Assembly (NCBI GenBank): GCA_018816735.1
Contig: JAHIVH010000113.1
Coordinates: forward strand, 62,001-126,000
Direction: 5' to 3'
DNA from: Pseudomonadota bacterium
GTDB lineage: Bacteria; Desulfobacterota; Desulfobacteria; Desulfobacterales; JAHIVH01
Length of the DNA stretch: 64,000 nucleotides
In this document: piece by piece, positions 34,501 through 43,593 of the stretch
How the letters are laid out: each line of letters opens with the position of its first letter
Numbering within the stretch: the first letter of the stretch is position 1
The notes under the pieces: model-generated
Database searches by the model: none
Seen by the model: the letters and a program-made list of their open reading frames with translations, nothing else
What the model was told of the DNA's origin: nothing
Program-made: the position numbers and the translations under genes

Positions 34501-35416
34501 AGGCTCCTCTCTTGCGGAAAACAGCCAGATCCTGTCCGGCTCAACGGTCTGGGGAGATATCACACTTGCAGCCAATATGACGCTGGGTGGGAATATGACA
34601 TTTGTCAGCAAGTCCACGCTGACTGCAGGGAGTCAGATTTCAACGGGTGCAGCAACGTCGATACAAACAGGGTCGATTATCGGAGGGGATGCAGAAATAC
34701 TTCTGGATATGGCATTAAACAATGACATGATCCTGAAAAATAACTCCGTGGTTGCCAAAAATTCCGTTCTTAAAAGCGGTTCCACATTTGGCGCTGCAAT
34801 AACACTCAAAAACGATGAGATTGTATCAAGCGTAACAGATATGGACATTAAAGCCGGTACAATACTGGCAGCCGGAAGCACCATCGCCAAAGGCACATTA
34901 ATCAGTGACGAAATCACCGATATAAATGGCAAAACCTATTCAGCCGGAACGATTGTCGACAATGACATTACAACGCTGAACACACTGACGCTTACCGCAG
35001 ACATGACCTTGCAAAACGGCTCCACAATCAAGGCAGGCTCTGTACTGGCAGCCAACAACTACAAAGGTGGCGCAAAATCACAGGTCAGCGAAATGGAGCT
35101 GAACAAGCTGGCCGACCTGTCTGTTTTGACGCATGATGAAGCCCAGGTGGCTATCTCGATAACGGATGCAGCGCTCAAGGATCTTGACAAAATAAGGGCT
35201 GATCTGGGTTCAGTTCAAAACCAGCTCTCATCAACGATTGCCAATATCACGGTAACAAAGGTCAATGTGAATTCGGCGGAATCAGCCATCCGTGAAGTTG
35301 ATTTTGCGGATGAATCATCCAATTTCACCAAACTGCAGATCCTGGCGCAGACCGGTTCTTTTGCCTTGAGCCAGGCAAATGCCAGCGCCCAGAACATATT
35401 GAGTCTTTTGAAATAA
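31541..35416 (+). CDS. fliC: Giant flagellin 2 with hexapeptide-repeat variable region
   Basis: 1291 residues, paralogous to flagellin 1 over its whole length and nearly the same size. The N-terminal (LRINTNIAAMNAHKNM) and C-terminal (REVDFADESSNFTKLQIL) D0/D1 domains are canonical. The variable region (about residues 373-1173) again consists of G-[ST]-x-[LIV]-x-x hexads. Near-identical modules start at 33032, 33152, 33275, 33398 and 33527, each about 40-43 residues, beginning IGSGSTLAAGT and ending in a TITIKQT-like strand. Three Cys occur, two of them (ITCGG, LACGT) at the same place in the module as Cys of flagellin 1. AAGGAGGAA precedes the ATG. It has its own sigma-54-type promoter. Confidence 0.93.
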   Translation: MALRINTNIAAMNAHKNMVKNDNALSSSLEKLSSGLRINKAADDASGMSIADSLKSQAMGLGQAIRNANDGINIVQTADAALEESINIVNTVKSKAIQAAQDGQTTDTRAAIQADIDKLLQELDMIAETTAFNNQKLLFGNFTNKKFQVGAYSGETVNISISSSQAKKMGHVTTGRLSIQNDEAGKVELSIYSSLRDREFLIESVNLSYDNDPKHGMGALANAINRTSDVLGISAAAFVTRTTQLNIAAGTTDQDFQINGVKIGSMNVLENDSDGALEKAINLKTSQHGVVASVDSAGYMTLTSVDDRAIKVTTGGSGTEAVFSNTNMSTFGYIQLNQIGAAEIFVKDIGGGDAIAITSDLEIASDTTPFTMDATIKAGSILAGGSVLGAGWIADQDITGADLASDIVTIAESTLEASSVMAANSILGKGTLIGAGTELQGNAKIEKVGNTSSQSTVLCGSTLALGTSFILGSTALISDDVSIQVTNATTSDAILESGSTLAIGTVLKGGTELSGGITCGGVIKISQTAATTANSTIGSGSTLAAGTMLRSGTALTGGLGTGTITIKQTSATMANSIIGSGSTLAAGTMLKSATDISGGLACGTITIKQTAATDNNSTIGSGSTLAAGTVLVAGTTLAGNGLSGTTATIDQTTTTSSTTAATGTTLAAGTSFVSHETLNADIVTTQTNATTANGSSVTVGSILNAGTVLGAGTVLTESVVTTDGTMGPGTLTQAFTLAEDTTLQQTGNLLGEGSVIAEDSILRASSAIYTNVVSKNSASVSSTWVLSAGTVLGRSTILNSGSTIGGDAKLLSTLTTTNSTTTLGAGTILGEGTILNTANGTIIAADITLLQNVTVGNPAGATTLITGSILGNGTVLDLLNTSNIAADITLSQTKVMAVDDFTLLTGSVLGDGTILDTSNQSNIIAADITLASGAAFAAGAANTSFVLIAGSKLGENTYLTSGSQTGGARITTKSAMLLGSGGMLLGAGSSLAENSQILSGSTVWGDITLAANMTLGGNMTFVSKSTLTAGSQISTGAATSIQTGSIIGGDAEILLDMALNNDMILKNNSVVAKNSVLKSGSTFGAAITLKNDEIVSSVTDMDIKAGTILAAGSTIAKGTLISDEITDINGKTYSAGTIVDNDITTLNTLTLTADMTLQNGSTIKAGSVLAANNYKGGAKSQVSEMELNKLADLSVLTHDEAQVAISITDAALKDLDKIRADLGSVQNQLSSTIANITVTKVNVNSAESAIREVDFADESSNFTKLQILAQTGSFALSQANASAQNILSLLK
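33032..33526 (+). repeat. Tandem 120-129 bp repeats in flagellin 2
   Basis: Units begin at 33032, 33152, 33275 and 33398 with GGTTCAGGGTCCACGCTGGC-like sequence and have spacings of 120, 123, 123 and 129 bp. The 33152 and 33275 units are close to identical at their starts, which suggests recent duplication or gene conversion. Confidence 0.85.
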
Positions 35417-35457
35417 CCAAAAGGCAGGCATACGTCTCAGTGACACATCGATGTAAC

Positions 35458-35495
35458 AAAACGGCAGAGTTTTTATAGCTCTGCCGTTTTGTTAT
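35458..35495 (+). terminator. Rho-independent terminator after flagellin 2
   Basis: AAAACGGCAGAG pairs with CTCTGCCGTTTT around a 9-base loop, followed by a T-rich tail. Confidence 0.92.
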
Positions 35496-35509
35496 TTTTA
35501 AGAATTCTC

Positions 35510-35537
35510 TAATGTTTAACTCCGGTATTTCCGATAC
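35510..35537 (+). promoter_or_regulatory. Sigma-28 (FliA) type promoter of fliD
   Basis: TAATGTTT, 12 bases, TCCGATAC: 7 of 8 matches to the -35 consensus and the same spacing as the flagellin 1 promoter. It follows the flagellin 2 terminator and lies about 30 bp before the fliD ATG. Confidence 0.65.
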
Positions 35538-35565
35538 TATACTTATAAAAGAAGGAATTTTAATC

Positions 35566-37248
35566 ATGGCATTAGGAACTATTACAAGCCTTGGCGTCGG
35601 GTCCAATCTGGAGCTTCAGGATATACTTGACAATCTCCGTAAAGTTGATGAAAACACACTCAACCTGAAAAAAACCGATAAATCAAAACTGGAAGAGCAG
35701 GTTGTCGAGTTTGATTCACTCAATGCCAAAGTATTAAACATGAAATCAAGTGCGCTTTCCCTTTCTCTGGAATCCAATTTTCTTGATAAAAGCGCCAGTG
35801 CGTCTGATGAAGACATTGTCACCGCATCTGTGCAATCCAGTGCGTCTGATAGCGGATATTCCATTGAAATAACACAGCTTGCAACAAAAAGTTCATGGCA
35901 AAGCGTCGGCGTGGAAAGTGCGGAATCATTGGTTTACGCTTATCCGTCTACAGGGATCGCCAGTCAATCCGAAACCGTCATAACAGAAAACACGAGCTTT
36001 GCTTTCACCATCGGCCATGGAGATAGTCAGAAATCCATTCAGCTCACGCTTTTAAAAAATTCAGACCTTGAAGCTGTCGCAGATGACATCAACAATGCCG
36101 CAGGCAATCAAACAGACGATGGAAGCACCTATGTAACCGCAAGTGTTGAAGAAAAAGACGGCGGATATTACATACATCTTAAATCAACTGAAGAAAACAC
36201 GGCCAAAAACAATCAGATTCTGATATCCGAGGGCCCTACAAGCTTTATTAGCCCGGATATTACCTTTTCCTACCAGGTTGGCGCAACCGGTGGAACCACC
36301 TATATTGCCGTCCCTCCTGGCACGACCTATGCGGCAATTGCATCCATTATCAATGATGATCCCTCAAACACAGGCATAGACGCATCTGTGATCGATGACG
36401 GTAGCGGAGAAAATTCGTATCACCTGACCCTGACCGCAAAAGAGACCGGGGAAGATAACCGTATTTACCTGAATGGATTGACCATGGAAGAGGTGCAAGG
36501 TAAAGATACATCTCTTAATTCCAAATTCTCTATAAACGGAGTTGCCTATCAGAGGCAGAAAAATGATACTATTGAGGATGTCTCTCAAGGCCTGACCCTG
36601 AATCTGAAAAAAGAAGGCAAAACCACCATCTCAATATCTTCGAGCATGGAATCTGTAAAAACAGAAATCAATGATATGATCAGTGCCTACAATGAAATTA
36701 TCCAGGAAATCAAAACAAAAAGTGATTATGATGAAGAATCTGAGGAAGGCGGCGTATTTTATAACGTTTCATCCGTAAAAACACTGGGCTATAATTTAAC
36801 AAGACTATTAAGCGCAAATGTGAATACAGGCGGCAGCATTACATCTCTCTATGACCTTGGCATGAAAATAGACAGGGATGGCACAATCACCATTGATGAA
36901 GACGTTTTTACGGCTGCCTTTGCATCCAACCCTGAAGCAATAAAAGATCTTTTTATTGGAAACAAAGATAAAGGCATAGAGGGCCTTGGCGATAGTCTGA
37001 ATAATTCCCTCCGCAGCATGACGGATTCCACAGGAAAACTGGCGCTGGAAATTGATTCTGCTGAAGCAAAAATCACCAGATTGACTGAGACAATTGAAAT
37101 TACTACGGAAAGACTTGATAAAAAATATGAACTCCTTGCCAGACAATTTGTCCAGCTTGATGCCTATATCGGAAAAATGAATGCCCAGTCTCAGTACCTG
37201 GATAGTATAATTGAATCCTTTAATGCAACGATGAATAATAACAAATAA
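35566..37248 (+). CDS. fliD: Flagellar filament cap protein FliD (HAP2)
   Basis: 560 residues from the ATG at 35566 (AAGGAAT upstream), giving the typical N-terminus MALGTITSLGVGSNLELQDIL. The longer frame from 35512 would include the promoter box. The N- and C-terminal helical domains (LNAKVLNMKSSALSL and RQFVQLDAYIGKMNAQSQYL) match FliD, with flagellin hook-IN-like segments between (TEINDMISAYNEIIQEIK). It caps the filament and helps flagellin fold. Unlike the flagellins, FlgK and FlgL here, its size is ordinary. Confidence 0.93.
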   Translation: MALGTITSLGVGSNLELQDILDNLRKVDENTLNLKKTDKSKLEEQVVEFDSLNAKVLNMKSSALSLSLESNFLDKSASASDEDIVTASVQSSASDSGYSIEITQLATKSSWQSVGVESAESLVYAYPSTGIASQSETVITENTSFAFTIGHGDSQKSIQLTLLKNSDLEAVADDINNAAGNQTDDGSTYVTASVEEKDGGYYIHLKSTEENTAKNNQILISEGPTSFISPDITFSYQVGATGGTTYIAVPPGTTYAAIASIINDDPSNTGIDASVIDDGSGENSYHLTLTAKETGEDNRIYLNGLTMEEVQGKDTSLNSKFSINGVAYQRQKNDTIEDVSQGLTLNLKKEGKTTISISSSMESVKTEINDMISAYNEIIQEIKTKSDYDEESEEGGVFYNVSSVKTLGYNLTRLLSANVNTGGSITSLYDLGMKIDRDGTITIDEDVFTAAFASNPEAIKDLFIGNKDKGIEGLGDSLNNSLRSMTDSTGKLALEIDSAEAKITRLTETIEITTERLDKKYELLARQFVQLDAYIGKMNAQSQYLDSIIESFNATMNNNK

Positions 37249-37274
37249 ACTCTAAATTCCGGAGGTTTTTTTTG

Positions 37275-37823
37275 ATGATGACAAACCCAGGATATAATAC
37301 GTATAGAGATTCTCAGGTCTACGATGAAATGGACCCGAAAAAACTCATCCAGATGCTGTATGCAGGCTGTCTGAAATTTTTACGTCTTACAAAAGAAGGC
37401 ATCGAAGAAAAAAATATTGCCAAACGGGGGGAAAATCTGGGGAAAGCCATCGCAATCGTTTCAGAACTGAATTCCAGTCTTGACAAAAATATCAAAGACG
37501 ATTCTATTGAATTTTTAAGAGGTTTATATGCAGCGATGTTGACTGAACTTCCCAAAGTGTCATTGGATAATAACATAAAAACAGTTGATCTTGCGATTTC
37601 CTATATAAGCCGCCTTAAGGAGATATGGGAAACGAATGTGATGGGAAACAGGAGTACAGTTTCAAAACCACCTATAAAGATGGTTGACAATAAAAATCAA
37701 CTTATGAAAAACACCCATAATAACCTGGGCCATAAACCTAAACCTGTATCGAAAAATATCAAGGATAATGGGTACGGTATATCTCCTAAAGCAGGGCTCA
37801 ATCGCAGATCTTTTTCTGCATAA
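37275..37823 (+). CDS. fliS: Flagellar export chaperone FliS
   Basis: About 182 residues; ATG at 37275 or 37278 after GGAGG. It has the family start YNTYRDSQVYDEMDPKKLIQMLYAGCLKFL and a four-helix body. FliS binds the flagellin C-terminus in the cytoplasm and prevents premature assembly. It is about 50 residues longer than typical because of a basic, disordered tail (KPVSKNIKDNGYGISPKAG). It lies 26 bp after fliD. Confidence 0.9.
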   Translation: MMTNPGYNTYRDSQVYDEMDPKKLIQMLYAGCLKFLRLTKEGIEEKNIAKRGENLGKAIAIVSELNSSLDKNIKDDSIEFLRGLYAAMLTELPKVSLDNNIKTVDLAISYISRLKEIWETNVMGNRSTVSKPPIKMVDNKNQLMKNTHNNLGHKPKPVSKNIKDNGYGISPKAGLNRRSFSA

Positions 37824-37838
37824 CGGAATAATGCAAAG

Positions 37839-38231
37839 ATGGAACATGAAATTTCAAATTTAATGGAATCATTGACGCTGTTTATGGATATGCAGGAAGC
37901 GCATTTAAAAGCGTTTGACACGGAACTTATGCCTGATATAAAAAAACAGAATTTTGAAAGATCCCAAGCATTTGAGGATCTGAAAAATATGTTGAACCAG
38001 GAGATGAAAACCATTAAAGACAATGAAAGCCATTTGGGGCTTGCAAAACAGTATTCTGAACAAATTTCATCCATACTGTCTGTGGAAACGCTTTTAAAAG
38101 AACGCATTCTCATATATAAAGAAGAGCTTCAAAGCCACATGAAGCAAATCCAGAACGGTAAAAAAGCGATGAAAGGTTATGGTCAACTTGGGGCAGTCCA
38201 TGCACCCAAAGTGATGAGCAAATCCGGTTGA
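37839..38231 (+). CDS. FliT-like flagellar chaperone (predicted)
   Basis: A 130-residue, mostly helical, charged protein directly after fliS and before flaG. Sequence similarity to FliT is not obvious, but size, helical character (MESLTLFMDMQEAHLKAFD), the GKKAMKGYGQ tail typical of small flagellar chaperones and position in the fliD-fliS-flaG operon all fit a FliD/FlgK-type chaperone. I infer the role from context. Confidence 0.55.
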   Translation: MEHEISNLMESLTLFMDMQEAHLKAFDTELMPDIKKQNFERSQAFEDLKNMLNQEMKTIKDNESHLGLAKQYSEQISSILSVETLLKERILIYKEELQSHMKQIQNGKKAMKGYGQLGAVHAPKVMSKSG

Positions 38232-38261
38232 CCTATTTTATAAAGAAAGGAGGACATAATA

Positions 38262-38624
38262 ATGAACACCCTAAGTTCAAATGCAGCAACAAATATTGAG
38301 CCTGTGGTTTCATCACCATCATCAAAGCCTGAAGAAACCAAACCCCTTGTGTCTCTGGGCAGAGATGATAACCGGAAAGCAGGCAAACCCGATGTCATCT
38401 CATCGGCAAAAATGGACACCATTGTTGAAAGCTTAAATGATTATATGGATATGCTTCAGACCACGCTTGGTTTCAGCGTAGATAAAAGAGCTGAACAAAT
38501 TGTTGTTACGGTAAAAAATCGTGAATCTGGTGAAATTATCAGGCAAATTCCGTCAGAAGAGTTATTGGCCATTCAGGAAAAAATGGAAGAGCTTACAGGC
38601 CTTATTTTAAATAAAAGAGCGTAA
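38262..38624 (+). CDS. flaG: FlaG family flagellar protein
   Basis: 120 residues with an unstructured N-terminal half and the FlaG domain at the C-terminus (LNDYMDMLQTTLGFSVDK, VVTVKNRESGEIIRQIPSEELL). FlaG affects filament length in other bacteria. AAGGAGG precedes its ATG. Last gene of the plus-strand flagellin/cap operon; it converges on fliW. Confidence 0.88.
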   Translation: MNTLSSNAATNIEPVVSSPSSKPEETKPLVSLGRDDNRKAGKPDVISSAKMDTIVESLNDYMDMLQTTLGFSVDKRAEQIVVTVKNRESGEIIRQIPSEELLAIQEKMEELTGLILNKRA

Positions 38625-38659
38625 GCGAATCCGATGGTTTGCCTGTTGTATGATTTAAA

Positions 38660-39091
38660 TTACCGCAGGACTTTCTCCTGATGTGAATAGGGGCTATCCG
38701 AAATAACCATCTGAATGGCCTCGCACGTTTTTGTATTAATGACGACCGGCCCGATGAGATTAGCGGTAATATCGGGAGGTTCGTCGTCTGAGATATTGAC
38801 AACCGCATAAAGAACGAGATTCGATTTATCCATATCTTCCCATTCCATTTCCCTGATCGCTGGCTGAAGATCAACCGAATAATCAGGTTGAAATAAAAGC
38901 GGGTCAATCACAATCATGGCAAGATCCGGGTCATCAACAGACTGATACCAGCAGAAGGGCCTTGTTTCTTCCCTATCGAGAAGCACATACCGTTTGTGAG
39001 CCCGAAAGCCCAACATCCCGCCTGAAGGCATGGAAATGATTTTCTGCTCGTTAATTTCGATTTCACCGAATCTTCTGGTTTTGATCTTCAA
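38660..39091 (-). CDS. fliW: Flagellar assembly factor FliW
   Basis: 143 residues from a TTG at 39091, chosen because AAGGAG (spanning the csrA stop) lies 7 bases upstream and the product then begins KIKTRRFGEIEI as in other FliW proteins. Features are GMLGFRAHKRYVLLD and FCWYQSVDDPDLAMIVIDP. FliW binds flagellin and, when free, antagonises CsrA, linking flagellin level to its translation. It is 4 bp downstream of csrA. Confidence 0.9.
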   Translation of the reverse strand: MKIKTRRFGEIEINEQKIISMPSGGMLGFRAHKRYVLLDREETRPFCWYQSVDDPDLAMIVIDPLLFQPDYSVDLQPAIREMEWEDMDKSNLVLYAVVNISDDEPPDITANLIGPVVINTKTCEAIQMVISDSPYSHQEKVLR

Positions 39092-39095
39092 TACC

Positions 39096-39341
39096 TTACT
39101 CCTTACGATCCTTCTTACTACGCCATAGATCGACAACCTGATCAATTCCCTTTAGTGCTTTTCTGGCAGCCTTTTGATTTTCTTCCTGAATCCTTTCATA
39201 CACTTCGTGCCGCAAAATGGAGACTTCTCTTGGCGCTTCAATACCTATCCTCACACCACTCTTGCTGATTTCAAGAATACTGACGTAAATATTCTCCCCA
39301 ATTTTTATCTTTTCACCGGTTTTTCGTGTCAGGACAAGCAT
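39096..39341 (-). CDS. csrA: Carbon storage regulator CsrA (translational repressor)
   Basis: 81 residues from the ATG at 39341, with GGAGG five bases upstream; the longer frame adds an implausible N-terminus. It has the CsrA core MLVLTRKTGEKIKIG, VRIGIEAP and VSILRHEVYERI, with a C-terminal extension typical of FliW-binding CsrA. It is a dimeric RNA-binding protein that blocks translation at GGA sites; flagellin mRNA is its likely target here, given the adjacent fliW and the leader structure of flagellin 1. Confidence 0.93.
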   Translation of the reverse strand: MLVLTRKTGEKIKIGENIYVSILEISKSGVRIGIEAPREVSILRHEVYERIQEENQKAARKALKGIDQVVDLWRSKKDRKE

Positions 39342-39400
39342 GTGCCTCCGGTCTTCTCGTCTTATCAAACAATCTGTAACTGAATTTTATGAGACATTTG

Positions 39401-42400
39401 TTATAAATAATCAACCAGGCTGAGTTTTAAAATCTTTGCAGACGAACTTAGCGCCGCTTCATAGGTCAATTCCAATGCATTCAAATTCATAATCGCTTCG
39501 ACAATATCTGCTTCTTCCAATGAAGCCCGTCTGTCTGTAAGGGTCAATTTTATTTCAGCACTGACGGACTCCCTGATTTCAAGCCGGTTATACCGGATTC
39601 CCGTATCAGCAACAAAGGATTCGATATGATTAAAATGAGTATCCAGCCTAGTCAGGGTTCTTGATATGCCGTCAACGTCATTATCGAGCAGATAACCCTT
39701 CAAATCAATCAGGGTATTGAAAATGCCCCATTCTACGTCCCTGTTGCTTGACGTCACCGGAGTATTGTCGTCATATGCATCAAAACCTAAGATGGATGCC
39801 GCACTGTTTGTCGCATGTGTGCCGGTCTGCCACAACAGATCAAGTTCGTCAAGCGTTGTGCCATTTTCCTTGATGGTATATTTCCGGGTCTCAGGATCAA
39901 AAGTAACCGAATAATCGATGCGATTCCCCAGTCGTCCGGATTCATCTTCCATGGCTTTTTCAATGGCGGAAGCCAGATCCTCAAAACGTTCGTAGGTCCC
40001 CGTTGGGATTGATGCCGTCAATTGGCTTACCTGGTCGCTTGTTGTACCGTTTACGAGCTCCTTAAAATCGATCAAATTATTTGTATTGTCAATAACAATA
40101 TGGATAACCGTTTCATCACTCTGCAGATGAAGCGCATCCAGATCGTCCTTGAAAGCAAATCCAAGAACAGATGCCGCACTATTATCCGAATTTTCTCCTG
40201 TCTGCCATAACAGATTCAACTGATCAAGCGTCGTACCGTTTTCTTTGAAGGTGAATCGTCTGGTATTGGCATTGTATTCGACTTCATAATCTATACCGAA
40301 TCCGGACTCGCCGGAAGCAGCCTCCATTTCCGATTCAATGGCTTGGGCCAGAACGGAAAGATCCGAATAGTTACCTTCCGGAATCTTGATGGACATAGTG
40401 ACGCTCAGTATTCCATCTGAATCGACCTCCTCAAAATCAATGGCATTATTGTTGCTGTCTATCACAATGAGAACCGGCTCATTGTCGCTTGTATAGGATG
40501 TATTTTCAATTTCATCATCCACAGAATAGAAATCAGCCGTGTTCCCTCCGATAATGGTCATTCCCGCAGGCGAATGGACATTTCCCGTGAGAGTCAACGC
40601 GGCGTCATTGGCAAATCCGTCTCCGGTATTCGCAATGGTCAGCACCCGGTTGTTTGCCAGTTCAAAATTAATCATGTTTCCTGTCAGAGCGAACGTTGCA
40701 TCTGTGCCAAATGCCGACTCAAGCCGGGCCTGAAGATCCATGAGGATTGATTGTGTGGTATCCCCACTGGCAATGTCAACTGTATGCGTATAACTCAGCA
40801 GATTTGTTCCGTCCGTAAATGAAATAGCAACGGTATCTCCGTTATCCCAGCCGCTGGCCAACAGGTCTCCCCCGAAACTGCCTGTGGCAGGCGTATTATT
40901 GTCATATCCCAGGGTTTTAGCAGCACTGGCAGCAGCGTCCGTTCCGCTATTCCAATAAATGTGCAGTTCATTTAAGACAGGTGCTGCCGCATCTTCCTCA
41001 ATGGTGAACTTCCGGTTAACCGTATCATAATACACATTATAATCCACGTTATTGGGGGGAGCCGTGGCGGCGGAAGCCGCTTCCATGGCCATTTCAATTT
41101 GATAGGCCAGATCGCCGGGTCTTGTATAGGTGCCGTTTGGAATGGTGATTGTCAACTCGCCGCTTGGAGGGTTGGCATTATGAAACTCTTCAAAGTTGAT
41201 TCTGTTATTTGTGTCGTCAATGGTAAACAGAACCACCGGGTTGTCACTGATGGGAAAGGCAAGGACATCATCGCCGGGAACCGAAAAAAAACTTGCCACT
41301 TCCCCTGTGGCAAGGGGAGAACCGGTGTTGGGCGCGGATAAAAGCGTGCCCTGGTTATCCAGTCTTTCGATGCGCCCGGGGTTACCCGAAAGGCTTCCGT
41401 CATCATCCGTGACAGGAGAGATATTAAGCACCCGGTTCCGGGACAATTCATAATCAATACCGTCCCTGTTAACCGTAAATGTGGCATCCGCTCCAAAAGT
41501 CGCGGTGAGCTGGGCCTGAAGATCATTAAAAATATCCGAATTCTCTTCTCCGACAAGAACAAGATGACTATAGTTCAAGGTATTGACACCATCGGTAAAC
41601 GTAATGTCAATGGTATCATTCACATCCCAGCCGTTGTTTATCAGATCTCCGCCGATATTTCCTGTGGCATTTCCCACAGCCAGATCGATACCGGCATCAT
41701 TTAACACACCGTCAGTCAGGTTTGAAACCGTAAGCGTCCGGTTGTAATCCAGGTCAAAGTCAATCATGTTGCCATTGATCGTAAAGGTCGCGTCCTGACC
41801 AAAAACGGCTTCAAGCCGGGTTCGCAAATCGGCCAGGAGGGTCTGGTTATCATCCGAAGCCGATATGGTTCGGCTATAGTCGAGTGTATTCACGCCGTCT
41901 GAAATTTTCATCTGAACGGTATCACCCGCATCCCAGTTCAGCGCACCCATAAAGTCTCCCCCAAAACTGCCGGACGCATAATCGGGGTTCACATAACCGA
42001 TTGTTCCGGATGCAGTTGTGCCGATGAGTCCGTTTGGACCGGATGTCCATCTGAGATGCAATTCATTTAAAGTTGTTCCCACTTCCTTGACTACAAAAGT
42101 ACCTGTTTCACTATCATATACCACAGCGTAATCAATTGCATTACCGCCTGCTGAAGATAGCTCCAGAGCAGTTTCAATTTCAGCGGCCAAATCATCGGGG
42201 AGATAATTTCCACCCGGTATGGTAGCGATAAGATCGGTGGCCACACCTGATGAATTGATTTCTGTAAAGTCTATCTTGTTATTGGTAAAATCAATCGTGA
42301 GGGGGGTTGGGATAAAAAGGTTTTCCGTATCGCTTGCAGCGGGTGAATAAAGGTTATCGCCATCCTTGAATCCCAGATCCGGTCCGATACTGGTATTATT

Positions 42401-43561
42401 GGTGACAGCAACGATATCAAATGATATGTAGTCTCCATACGCCGTAGCAGGATTTGCAAGCGCTATCGTGATGTCTGCAAATCCGTTTCCGGTGAGATCC
42501 AATTCTATCTTTTCCGGATCACTTCCTATAAAACCGAAGAGGTCATCATAACCGGGATCATTGGTCAACTGCCACTCTGAGCCATCCCATAACAGTTGCA
42601 TCGGTTCTCCATCATTGGTGCTCATTGTGAGTGCATTATAATTATTAACCGTTACCCGAACATCATCCGGAGAAATTCTCCCGCCTGAATCAATATTTTC
42701 AATCCTTGCATCATACCCGGTTTCCCACATGAGCTGGAATCCGAGATAGCCGTCATAGGTACCATCCTCCCTTATCTCAAACTTGTTTGTGGCCTCATTA
42801 TAGTTCACATCATAGGTTACACCATACCCGGATTCTTTTGAGGCCGCGTTCATGGCATTCCGGACAGCTACCGCCAGTCTCTGTTTTGTGTATTCACCAT
42901 CCGGGACTGTCGCTGTTGCCACGCGCTCGGTATTCACTCCCTGACCGGTATTCTCCATAAAGACAATTGTATTATTGGTGGCATCAACCGTAATATTATC
43001 TTCCCAGAAGACCTCTTCGCCATTTCTCCCCACAATTAATGAAGTGATTTTTTCGGATTTAACCCTGAAAGGCGTGTTATCGCCATTGTAGGTAACCTGG
43101 GCAGGATCGTCCGGATTATCAAGTGAAAACGAAATGGTGTCTGTTTTTGAGCCTGAAAAAATATAGCTGCCGTTGACCTGGGTATTTCCCAGATTGGCAA
43201 TCTGCTGGATGATCCCGTCAATATGGGAAATCATGTCTGCCCTTTGGGGTGCGTCGGCCGATGCATTGATCATGGCGTTGGTTTTAACCGTGGCATCCAC
43301 AATAAGCTCACTGATTGAGGTTAGTGCTGTTTCACCGCCAATCAGCCAGTTTTTGCCCACCTGAATATTTTTATCAATCTGTTCAATATTTCTGACAGAA
43401 GATTTAAGATCAAGCACTTGCGTCAATCCGACAGGGTCATCAGACAACCTGTTGATTCTATTGCCTGTTGTGACAACTTCATTTGCTGTATTGAGATCAG
43501 ATGTCAGGTTGCCCAGACGATATCGCATTGCCTCATATATCATTTTATTGGTTACACGCAT
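39401..43561 (-). CDS. flgL: Giant flagellar hook-associated protein FlgL (HAP3) with internal repeat modules
   Basis: 1386 residues against about 300-400 for typical FlgL. The N-terminus (MRVTNKMIYEAMRYRLGNL and LSDDPVGLTQVLDLKSSV) and C-terminus (LTDRRASLEEADIVEAIMNLNALELTYEAAL) are canonical. The middle holds five copies of one module (NNxIDF ... IPxGxY ... EAS ... RKFTIxENGTTLxEL ... LGF) near 42990, 42300, 41230, 40475 and 40115. It also holds three copies of a second module (GSFGGD ... GDTV ... FTDGxNxLxYxH ... DLQARLE ... NRVLTI) near 41975, 41675 and 40890. FlgL joins hook to filament; the added modules should form a large surface domain. Confidence 0.92.
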   Translation of the reverse strand: MRVTNKMIYEAMRYRLGNLTSDLNTANEVVTTGNRINRLSDDPVGLTQVLDLKSSVRNIEQIDKNIQVGKNWLIGGETALTSISELIVDATVKTNAMINASADAPQRADMISHIDGIIQQIANLGNTQVNGSYIFSGSKTDTISFSLDNPDDPAQVTYNGDNTPFRVKSEKITSLIVGRNGEEVFWEDNITVDATNNTIVFMENTGQGVNTERVATATVPDGEYTKQRLAVAVRNAMNAASKESGYGVTYDVNYNEATNKFEIREDGTYDGYLGFQLMWETGYDARIENIDSGGRISPDDVRVTVNNYNALTMSTNDGEPMQLLWDGSEWQLTNDPGYDDLFGFIGSDPEKIELDLTGNGFADITIALANPATAYGDYISFDIVAVTNNTSIGPDLGFKDGDNLYSPAASDTENLFIPTPLTIDFTNNKIDFTEINSSGVATDLIATIPGGNYLPDDLAAEIETALELSSAGGNAIDYAVVYDSETGTFVVKEVGTTLNELHLRWTSGPNGLIGTTASGTIGYVNPDYASGSFGGDFMGALNWDAGDTVQMKISDGVNTLDYSRTISASDDNQTLLADLRTRLEAVFGQDATFTINGNMIDFDLDYNRTLTVSNLTDGVLNDAGIDLAVGNATGNIGGDLINNGWDVNDTIDITFTDGVNTLNYSHLVLVGEENSDIFNDLQAQLTATFGADATFTVNRDGIDYELSRNRVLNISPVTDDDGSLSGNPGRIERLDNQGTLLSAPNTGSPLATGEVASFFSVPGDDVLAFPISDNPVVLFTIDDTNNRINFEEFHNANPPSGELTITIPNGTYTRPGDLAYQIEMAMEAASAATAPPNNVDYNVYYDTVNRKFTIEEDAAAPVLNELHIYWNSGTDAAASAAKTLGYDNNTPATGSFGGDLLASGWDNGDTVAISFTDGTNLLSYTHTVDIASGDTTQSILMDLQARLESAFGTDATFALTGNMINFELANNRVLTIANTGDGFANDAALTLTGNVHSPAGMTIIGGNTADFYSVDDEIENTSYTSDNEPVLIVIDSNNNAIDFEEVDSDGILSVTMSIKIPEGNYSDLSVLAQAIESEMEAASGESGFGIDYEVEYNANTRRFTFKENGTTLDQLNLLWQTGENSDNSAASVLGFAFKDDLDALHLQSDETVIHIVIDNTNNLIDFKELVNGTTSDQVSQLTASIPTGTYERFEDLASAIEKAMEDESGRLGNRIDYSVTFDPETRKYTIKENGTTLDELDLLWQTGTHATNSAASILGFDAYDDNTPVTSSNRDVEWGIFNTLIDLKGYLLDNDVDGISRTLTRLDTHFNHIESFVADTGIRYNRLEIRESVSAEIKLTLTDRRASLEEADIVEAIMNLNALELTYEAALSSSAKILKLSLVDYL

Positions 43562-43593
43562 TTGCCTTAATCTCCCACAAAAAATCTTACATA

